58,163 nucleotides of DNA, taken from positions 1-58,163 of the forward strand of contig CALEXZ010000138.1 of the NCBI GenBank assembly GCA_937926195.1, written 5' to 3'. The DNA is from an uncultured Actinomyces sp. (GTDB taxonomy: Bacteria; Actinomycetota; Actinomycetes; Actinomycetales; Actinomycetaceae). The notes under the pieces were generated by a model, which made no database searches, was not told where the DNA came from, and saw only the letters and a list, made by a program, of their open reading frames with translations. This document shows positions 52,195 to 58,163 of the stretch, piece by piece. Made by a program: the position numbers and the translations under genes. Within the stretch, counting starts at the first letter, position 1; each line of letters begins with the position of its first letter.

Positions 52195-54606
52195 GTGAGC
52201 TCCACGCCCGCCGCCGAGCGCGTGCCTCCCACGGCCGCCGCGCTCCTGTCCTCGGCCCCGGCCACCGCCGTCAGCGTCGAGACCCTGGCCGCGCACCTGA
52301 CCGCCCTGTCCGACGCCCAGGTGGCCGCGTTCCTCAGCGCCCGCACGGACCTGCTGTCCCCGCCCTCCACCTCCTTCACGATGCTCGCCTCCCGCGCAGG
52401 CGCCCGCCCGAGCGTCGAGGCCGCGCTCGCGGACCTGGACGCCGCCGCGCTCGCGGTCGCCGAGGCGGTCGTCGCCACCGGCAGCCAGGACCCCGCTCTC
52501 CTCGGCCCCGCCCTCCTCCTGCCCGACGACGACGTCGCCGCCCACCTGAGGCGGCTGCACCGCCTCGCCCTCGTTCTCGACGCGGGGCCCGTGCCCGGGC
52601 TCGTCGAGGCCTTCGGGGCCCACCCGCTGGGCCTCGCCCCGGCCCCCTCCGCGGAGGAGGAGCCCGCGGCCGACGCCGACCTGCCCGCCTCCCTTGACGC
52701 GCTGCACGCCGCCGCTCGCGGGGGACGCGCCCCGGAGGGAGCGGATGAGGACGTGCCCGTCCTGCCCCCGGCCGCCCTCGCCCTGCTCGACGCCCTCACC
52801 TGGGGTCCACCGGTCGGAACCCTGCGCGAGGGCGGCCAGGCCCCCGGCGCCGCCCCGCTCATCGAGCACGGCTGGCTCCGGCGCACCCGTGAGCCCTCCG
52901 GCCCCACCCGCCTTGTCCTGCCGCGGCGCGCGGCCCTGGCCCTGCGCGGTGGTCGGCTGCTGCGTGAGGCACCCACCGGCCCGGACCCCGCACAGCTGGC
53001 GCTCCAGGACCCGGCCTCGGTCGCGGACCAGGCCTCGCGTGCCGCTGAGGAGAGCGTGAGGCTCGTCGACGGCCTCCTGGAGGAGTGGGGGCGCGAGGGC
53101 GGGGCGATCCTGCGCACCGGCGGCGTGGGCGTGCGGGTCCTGAGCAGGACCGCCGACGCCCTCGGGCTGGAGGCCCCGGCCGCCGCCCGGGTCGTGGAGC
53201 TGGCTGCGGGTGCCGGCCTGCTGGGGCTCGACGAGGGCGGTGCCGCCTGGGTGCCCTCCCGTGAGGCCGTGCACTGGCGCGCCGCCGCCCTGCCCGAGCG
53301 CTGGGCGCCGCTCGCCGTCTCCTGGGCGGCCTCCTGCCGTACCCCCTGGCTCGTCGGGACCCGTGGCGACGACGGCGCCCTGCGTCCGGTCCTCGGGGAC
53401 GGGGTCGAGGCCTCCTGGGCGGGTGCGCTGCGCCGTCGGATCCTCCTGCTGCTGGAGGCCCTGCCGGAGGGGGCCGTCGTCGACCCCGGGTGGGTGCGTG
53501 CCGCCCTCACCAGCGCCCGGCCGCGCCGGAGCGTGCCCGCCGGGGCTGTCACCGGTGTGCTCGCCGAGGCCGAGGCCCTGGGCGTCACCGGTGGAGGGGC
53601 CCTGTCGCGCACCGGCCGGCTGCTCGCCGGGGCCCTGCGCGAGCAGACCCTGCCCGCACCCGACGGCGAGGCCCCCGCCGCGCTGCTCACCGCGCTGGAG
53701 CAGACGCTGGGGGAGGACCTGGCGACGCCGGTCGACGTCCTGCTCCTTCAGTCCGACCTCACCGCGATCGTCCCGGGCCGTCCCGACCCTGACCTGGGCG
53801 CACTGCTGGAGCGCGCCAGCGTCGTCGAGTCACGCGCCAGCGCCCTCACCGTGCGTTTCACCGCTGAGTCCGTGCGCACCGCCCTGGACGCCGGATGGTC
53901 CGCCGACGAGCTGCGAGACGCCCTCGGGCGCTGGTCCCCGGCCCCGCTGCCGACCTCCCTCAACGTGCTCATCGACGACGTCGCCCGCCACCACGGTGCC
54001 GTGCGGGTACGCGAGGTCGCCAGCCTGCTGCGGGTCCCCGACCCGGCGGTGGTCGCAGGCCTGCTCACGGACACCCGTCTGGCGGGCCTGGGCCTGGACG
54101 AGGTCGCACCGGGGGTCCTCGTGGCGGCCGCCGCGGCGGGCCGGGTCCTGCGCGAGCTGCGTGGGGCCGGGCTGTCCCCGGTGCTGGAGGACGCGAGCGG
54201 CCACCTGCTGCTGGCCGGTGACGCCCTCGGCGGCACGCGGGCCCTGCCCGCCGTCGAGCCTCTCCGGCCGGGCGGCGCCACCCACGTCACCCGACGCCGT
54301 CGCCCTTCTGCCCGCGACCTCGCCGTCCTCGTGGGGCGCCTGCGTGCGGGGGAGCAGGCCCAGCGTGAGGCGGGCCTGCCCGCGGGCGTGGCGAGCGACC
54401 CGGTGCACGCCCTGGCGGTACTGCGCCAGGCCCAGGCCTCACGCTCCCGGCTGCGTCTGCGCCTGGCGGGCGCCGACGGCTCCCTGCAGGAGCGGCAGGT
54501 GCGGGTGCTTGCCGTCGAGGCGGGGCGGGTGCGGCTGGCGGACCAGGAGCGGGAGACCGAGCTGACGGTGGCGGTGCACCGCATCGCCTCGGTCGAGCAG
54601 GCCTGA
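52195..54606 (+). CDS. Helicase-associated domain protein (XPB/Ssl2-like partner)
   Basis: This 803-residue protein starts at GTG 52195; a TTG at 52186 is an alternative. It is of the large Ala/Leu/Arg/Asp-rich kind that is coded next to XPB helicases in actinobacteria (Mycobacterium Rv0862c type). Blocks visible are LAAHLTALSDAQVAAFLSAR at the N-terminus, a middle region with WVPSREAVHWRAAALPERWAPL, and the conserved helicase-associated domain DVLLLQSDLTAIVPGRPDPDLGALLERASVVESRASALTVRF. That domain continues with VRTALDAGWSADELRDAL and ARHHGAVRVREVASLLRV. It probably assists XPB in DNA repair; no catalytic motif is visible. Confidence 0.88.
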   Translation: MSSTPAAERVPPTAAALLSSAPATAVSVETLAAHLTALSDAQVAAFLSARTDLLSPPSTSFTMLASRAGARPSVEAALADLDAAALAVAEAVVATGSQDPALLGPALLLPDDDVAAHLRRLHRLALVLDAGPVPGLVEAFGAHPLGLAPAPSAEEEPAADADLPASLDALHAAARGGRAPEGADEDVPVLPPAALALLDALTWGPPVGTLREGGQAPGAAPLIEHGWLRRTREPSGPTRLVLPRRAALALRGGRLLREAPTGPDPAQLALQDPASVADQASRAAEESVRLVDGLLEEWGREGGAILRTGGVGVRVLSRTADALGLEAPAAARVVELAAGAGLLGLDEGGAAWVPSREAVHWRAAALPERWAPLAVSWAASCRTPWLVGTRGDDGALRPVLGDGVEASWAGALRRRILLLLEALPEGAVVDPGWVRAALTSARPRRSVPAGAVTGVLAEAEALGVTGGGALSRTGRLLAGALREQTLPAPDGEAPAALLTALEQTLGEDLATPVDVLLLQSDLTAIVPGRPDPDLGALLERASVVESRASALTVRFTAESVRTALDAGWSADELRDALGRWSPAPLPTSLNVLIDDVARHHGAVRVREVASLLRVPDPAVVAGLLTDTRLAGLGLDEVAPGVLVAAAAAGRVLRELRGAGLSPVLEDASGHLLLAGDALGGTRALPAVEPLRPGGATHVTRRRRPSARDLAVLVGRLRAGEQAQREAGLPAGVASDPVHALAVLRQAQASRSRLRLRLAGADGSLQERQVRVLAVEAGRVRLADQERETELTVAVHRIASVEQA

Positions 54607-54667
54607 GGGGCGCCCGTGTGCGCCACTCGTCGGTGACCGCCCCGGTGGCTCCCCCTACACTGGGCGG

Positions 54668-55855
54668 GTGACTGACGTAACGACCGCGACGCCCGAGCTT
54701 GAGTCCCCTGACTCGCCGGCGATCGCACCGACCGCCGCGCCCGCGGTTGAGCCCCTGGCTCCCGGCACGGCCGGCACCCTGACGGACCCGGCGACCTGCG
54801 ACCTCCCCCGGCCCGGCTCGATGCCTACGCTCGCGGAGGCGACCGCTGCGGGCAAGGACCGGACCCTGACCTCCGACGACGCCATCGCGCTGGCCCGCGA
54901 GTCGCTCGCCCAGATCACCGAGCCACTGAGCGTGGGCGAGTACATGGCTGCCCGGCCGGAGGCGGAGCGGGTCATCACCCACCTCTTCGAGTGCAACCTC
55001 GCCGGGTACCGGGGCTGGCGCTGGGCCGTCACCCTCAGCCGGGTGCCGCGCTCGCGCACCGCGACCGTGTGCGAGATGGCGCTCCTGCCGGGGGAGGAGG
55101 CCCTCCTGTCGCAGGCGTGGGTCCCGTGGGCGGAGCGTCTGCGTCCCGGTGACGTCAGCCGCTCGGACCGTCTTCCGCGGCGCGAGACGGACGAGCGCCT
55201 CGAGCCCGGGTGGGAGGCGACCGCCGACGGCGAGGGCGACGCGACACCGGACGGCCTGGTGCTCGCAGGCACTGACGCCGTCGACTTCGGGCGTGCGCGC
55301 GTGCTCAGCGCCGAGGGCGTGCAGCGCGCCGCCCAGCGCTGGTACGACGGCGATCACGGTCCGCAGGCCGAGGGCGTGCGCAAGGCGCACGCCGCGTGCT
55401 CGACCTGCGGGTTCTTCCTGCCGATGGCGGGGCCGATGCGTTCCGTCTTCGGTGTGTGCGCCAACGAGTGGGCGGCCGACGACGGCCGTGTCGTCTCCCT
55501 CGACCACGGGTGCGGTGCGCACTCGGAGACCGACCTGCCCGACCAGGGGCCGGAGTGGCCGGTCACCCCCTCCCGTCTGGATGAGGGCGCCATGGAGCCG
55601 ATCGGGACCGACGGCGCCTCCCTGCGCGAGGAGGAGCCGCGCGCGCGTGAGGACGTCGAGCAGGAGACGACGGGTGAGCCCGCCGTCGAGTCCGGGGAGC
55701 GGGCCCCGGCCGAGAGCCAGGAGCAGGACCGCCACGCCGCCGCGCTGGACGCCGTCGCGGACCTTGCCGCGAGCCTCACTCAGACCGTCCCCGAGCACCG
55801 TCCGGCCGTGGCGACGCTCAGCGACCTTGAGGCTGCTCTGCCCTTCGGGGACTGA
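54668..55855 (+). CDS. DUF3027 protein
   Basis: This 395-residue protein starts at GTG 54668 and carries the actinobacterial DUF3027 signature in two blocks. One is FECNLAGYRGWRWAVTLSRVPRSRTATVCEMALLPGEEALL...WVPWAERLRPGD. The second is Cys-rich: CSTCGFFLPMAGPMRSVFGVCANEWAADDGRVVSLDHGCGAHSE. The CxxC plus later Cys/His could bind a metal. The N-terminal 80 and C-terminal 100 residues are acidic, low-complexity and probably disordered. Function is unknown. It follows the helicase-partner gene by 61 bases on the same strand. Confidence 0.92.
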   Translation: MTDVTTATPELESPDSPAIAPTAAPAVEPLAPGTAGTLTDPATCDLPRPGSMPTLAEATAAGKDRTLTSDDAIALARESLAQITEPLSVGEYMAARPEAERVITHLFECNLAGYRGWRWAVTLSRVPRSRTATVCEMALLPGEEALLSQAWVPWAERLRPGDVSRSDRLPRRETDERLEPGWEATADGEGDATPDGLVLAGTDAVDFGRARVLSAEGVQRAAQRWYDGDHGPQAEGVRKAHAACSTCGFFLPMAGPMRSVFGVCANEWAADDGRVVSLDHGCGAHSETDLPDQGPEWPVTPSRLDEGAMEPIGTDGASLREEEPRAREDVEQETTGEPAVESGERAPAESQEQDRHAAALDAVADLAASLTQTVPEHRPAVATLSDLEAALPFGD

Positions 55856-55944
55856 GGCCGGAGCGGGCGGTCGAGGTCGACCGGGCCGCGGTGTGACGAG
55901 CATCCTGACGCGGGGCGCGGACTCCTGCGGGAGAATGTGCCGAC

Positions 55945-57393
55945 GTGAGTACAACCGTCACATCTCCCCGTTCCCAGAGCGCGCAGAATCCCACCGGCGC
56001 GATCGACCGTTTCTTCCACATCACTGAGCGCGGCTCGACTGTCGCCCGCGAGCTCCGTGGCGGCGTCGTCACCTTCTTCGCGATGGCGTACATCCTCGTG
56101 CTCAACCCGCTCATCCTGTCAGCCACGAGCGACGTCGCCCCGGCGGCCATCGCCTCGGGCACGGCCGCCGTCGCCGGCGTCATGACGATCCTCATGGGAG
56201 TCGTCGCCAACTTCCCCATGGGTATGGCCGCCGGCCTGGGCATCAACGCCATGGTCGCCTACACACTCGTCGGCTCCGACGGCATGACCTACGCCGACGC
56301 CATGGGCCTCATCATCATCGAGGGCGCCATCATCCTCGTCCTCGTGCTCACAGGCTTCCGTGAGGCGGTCTTCAAGGCCGTCCCCGCCTACCTCAAGACG
56401 GCAATCAGTGTCGGCATCGGCCTGTTCATCGCCCTCATCGGCCTCATCAACGCCAAGATCGTCGGCCCCGGCGGCACCCCGCTCGAGCTCGGCCTGGGCG
56501 GCAGCCTTCAGGGCTGGCCGGTGCTCGTCTTCCTCTTCGGCCTGTTCCTCATCATCATCCTGTACGTGCGCCAGGTGAAGGGCGCCATCCTCGTCGGCAT
56601 CCTGTGCTCAACGGTGGTCGCCGTCGTCATCGAGGCGGTCGCGCACCTGGGGGCCTACAACGCCGAGGACAACCCGACGGGATGGTCCCTGTCGGTCCCG
56701 GCCCTGAACGGCTCGCCGGTGTCCCTGCCGGACCTGTCCACCTTCTTCGAGTTCAACCTGCTGGGCTCCATCGAGAAGGTCGGCATCGTCTCGGTCGTCC
56801 TGCTCGTCTTCTCCCTCATGCTCGCGGACTTCTTCGACACGATGGGCACGATGGTCGCCGTCGGTTCCGAGGCCGGGCTCGTGGACGAGCAGGGCAACCC
56901 GCCGCGCACGCGCGAGATCCTCGTCATCGACTCCCTGGCGGCGGTCGCGGGCGGCGTCGGCGGCGTCTCCTCCAACACCTCCTACGTCGAGTCCGCCTCC
57001 GGCGTCGGCGAGGGAGCCCGTACCGGCCTGGCCTCCGTGGTGACGGGCGCCCTCTTCCTCGCCTCGATGTTCCTGGCCCCGCTGGTGACGATGGTGCCCT
57101 ACGAGGCCGCCACCCCGGCGCTGGTCATCGTCGGCTTCCTCATGATGATGCAGGTGACGGAGATCGACTGGAAGCGCCCGGAGATCGCGCTTCCGGCCTT
57201 CATCACGATCATCATGATGCCCTTCTCCTACTCGATCACGAACGGCATCGGCGCGGGCTTCATCGCCTTCCTCGTCGTGCAGCTCGCCCAGGGCAAGGTC
57301 AAGAACGTCCACCCGCTCATGTGGCTGACCTCCATCCTGTTCGTCGTGTACTTCACGCTGGAGCCCATCAAGGCGATCCTCGGCGTGCACTGA
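55945..57393 (+). CDS. Purine permease, AzgA family (NCS2-like)
   Basis: This 482-residue secondary transporter starts at GTG 55945 and has about 12-14 membrane segments. AzgA/PbuG signatures are ARELRGGVVTFFAMAYILVLNPLIL, NFPMGMAAGLGINAMVAYTLV, ADFFDTMGTMVAVGSEAGLVDEQGNPP (substrate and proton site region) and SSNTSYVESASGVGEGARTGLASVVTG. Homologues import guanine, hypoxanthine or adenine with protons. No other purine genes or purine riboswitch are visible around it. A strong hairpin follows. Confidence 0.94.
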   Translation: MSTTVTSPRSQSAQNPTGAIDRFFHITERGSTVARELRGGVVTFFAMAYILVLNPLILSATSDVAPAAIASGTAAVAGVMTILMGVVANFPMGMAAGLGINAMVAYTLVGSDGMTYADAMGLIIIEGAIILVLVLTGFREAVFKAVPAYLKTAISVGIGLFIALIGLINAKIVGPGGTPLELGLGGSLQGWPVLVFLFGLFLIIILYVRQVKGAILVGILCSTVVAVVIEAVAHLGAYNAEDNPTGWSLSVPALNGSPVSLPDLSTFFEFNLLGSIEKVGIVSVVLLVFSLMLADFFDTMGTMVAVGSEAGLVDEQGNPPRTREILVIDSLAAVAGGVGGVSSNTSYVESASGVGEGARTGLASVVTGALFLASMFLAPLVTMVPYEAATPALVIVGFLMMMQVTEIDWKRPEIALPAFITIIMMPFSYSITNGIGAGFIAFLVVQLAQGKVKNVHPLMWLTSILFVVYFTLEPIKAILGVH

Positions 57394-57420
57394 GCGCACC
57401 GACGACGGCCGAGTCTGCGC

Positions 57421-57458
57421 CCCGGGGGCGGGAGAGCATGGTCTCTCCCGCCCCCGGG
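57421..57458. terminator. Perfect 16-bp terminator hairpin after the purine permease
   Basis: 57421-57436 pairs exactly with 57443-57458 around a 6-base loop. It stands between the permease gene and the convergent gene ending at 57477, so it can serve both directions. Confidence 0.85.
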
Positions 57459-57476
57459 CGTAGTAGTCGTTCAGGG

Positions 57477-58115
57477 TTACCACTGGTTGAGGATGTCGGG
57501 GTAGGTGGTGGGGGTGCCGAAGGTCATGAGGGTGCCGTTGGGCAGGGTCTCGGTGCGGGTGGCGAGCTGGCGGGCGCGCTCGTGGTGGGGCGAGGTGGTG
57601 GCGAAGTACATCTTCCAGCCGGGGCTGTAACGGAAGGGAACATGCCCGCCGCCGTACATGTTGGCGGACCTGCCCAGGAGCCTCAGTGAGCCGATGGTGG
57701 GGTTGAGAATGGTGGCGCTGGTGCGCATGAGGGCGTCGGCGAGCTCCTCGCTGGCGTCGATGGCCGCGCTCAGCTGGGCGCCCCCCTCCAGGGAGACGCC
57801 GAGGTCACCGGGGTTGGGCAGGTCGAAGGAGAACAGAGTCGCGGTGCCCTGTCCGTTGATGGTGCCGACGAAGGCGGGGGAGCAGAGGAAGTCGGGGAAC
57901 TCGGAGGTGTCCTGTTCGCGCTGGATGCGGTTGGTGAGCTGGTCGAGGGTGATGGGTGGTGAGTTGTAGGCGTGGTAGCGGCTGCGGTTGGTGGGGCGCC
58001 ACAGGGACAGGACGGGGTCCAGGGGAGTCAGGGCCTGCATCCAGGCCCAGATGAGCCGCGCGTCCTCGGTGAGGCCGGAGGCGCGGGGAGCATCGAAGCT
58101 CACATCCCAGGTCAT
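57477..58115 (-). CDS. Protein of unknown function, possibly immunity-type, tandem family
   Basis: I do not recognise this 212-residue protein with certainty. ATG 58115 has a strong aggagg site. It is soluble, with no signal peptide, and rich in aromatic residues (MTWDVSFDAPRASG, LIWAWMQALTPLDPVLSLWRP, HVPFRYSPGWKMYFATTS), ending YPDILNQW. Size, lone small-domain form and apparent tandem duplication resemble immunity proteins of polymorphic toxin systems (Imm52-like is my best guess, weak). The partial gene upstream on the same strand seems to end in the same residues. Confidence 0.6.
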   Translation of the reverse strand: MTWDVSFDAPRASGLTEDARLIWAWMQALTPLDPVLSLWRPTNRSRYHAYNSPPITLDQLTNRIQREQDTSEFPDFLCSPAFVGTINGQGTATLFSFDLPNPGDLGVSLEGGAQLSAAIDASEELADALMRTSATILNPTIGSLRLLGRSANMYGGGHVPFRYSPGWKMYFATTSPHHERARQLATRTETLPNGTLMTFGTPTTYPDILNQW

Positions 58116-58152
58116 GGTCGGGGTCCTCCTGCTGTGCCTGACGGGTGTGGGG

Positions 58153-58163
58153 TTACCACTGGT
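58153..58163 (-). CDS. Last codons of an upstream paralogue (cut by window end)
   Basis: On the minus strand the final bases read ..CAG TGG TAA, giving C-terminal QW and stop. The 14-base string gggttaccactggt is identical at the end of the gene that stops at 57477 (NQW, TAA). This suggests a tandem copy of that gene begins outside the window, ending 37 bases before the 58115 start. Only three codons are visible. Confidence 0.45.

Noticed and set aside
55945..57393. Purine riboswitch before the permease
   Set aside because: Only 89 bases separate it from the previous gene and they show no purine-aptamer-like fold or conserved loops.

Overview
The window is a stretch of high-GC (about 70% by eye) chromosome. 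Gene content points to a Gram-positive actinobacterium, most likely of the Actinomyces/Actinomycetaceae type. The signs are many GTG starts, DUF3027 and DUF4032 proteins, an XPB helicase with its actinobacterial partner, a WXG100 protein, lipobox lipoproteins, CIRCE elements before groEL and an IdeR/DtxR-like iron box. The genus is inferred from gene content, not from a marker gene.

Layout. 1-7.1 kb: C-terminal half of ClpB, a TetR regulator, a glycerophosphodiesterase, glutamine-dependent NAD synthetase, a HAD phosphatase and a GNAT acetyltransferase. 7.1-16 kb: a lipoprotein serpin diverging from a PAS sensor protein, then RlmC, CysS, RlmB and an unrecognised 413-residue protein. 16-26.2 kb: a carbohydrate locus. 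Two minus-strand genes (YihS/AGE-family sugar isomerase and DeoR regulator) diverge from five plus-strand genes (lipoprotein sugar-binding protein, two CUT1 permeases, class II ketose-phosphate aldolase, ADP-dependent sugar kinase). A DUF4032 gene and a MsmK/UgpC-type ATPase that could energise the importer follow. 26.4-36.6 kb: membrane-anchored Ser/Thr kinase, DsbA-like thioredoxin protein, tRNA-Thr(TGT), DUF364 protein with an iron box, uracil-DNA glycosylase, a LytR_C protein, GroEL without GroES, a membrane protein, a WXG100 protein and an HD-like protein.

36.6-44 kb: a MacAB-like export operon. Its first gene, a lipoprotein, is cut by an in-frame TAG. It is followed by a peptidoglycan-binding adaptor, an ATPase and an FtsX-type permease, and it converges on an OmpR-type two-component pair. 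44-49 kb: NYN-domain protein, PspA, a secreted TPM-domain protein with a Gly-rich tail, and a class I glutamine amidotransferase. 49-54.6 kb: XPB helicase and its helicase-associated partner, separated by an AAA+ ATPase gene with an unusually AT-rich promoter region, which looks like an insertion. 54.6-58.2 kb: DUF3027 protein, AzgA-family purine permease, and a small protein of unknown function followed at the window edge by the last codons of what looks like a tandem paralogue.

The most interesting unit is the 16-26 kb locus. Isomerase, ADP-dependent kinase and class II aldolase together make a plausible aldose to ketose to ketose-phosphate to DHAP route that I do not recognise as a described pathway. 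Its isomerase is close to sulfoquinovose isomerase YihS but lacks the residues I recall as contacting the sulfonate.
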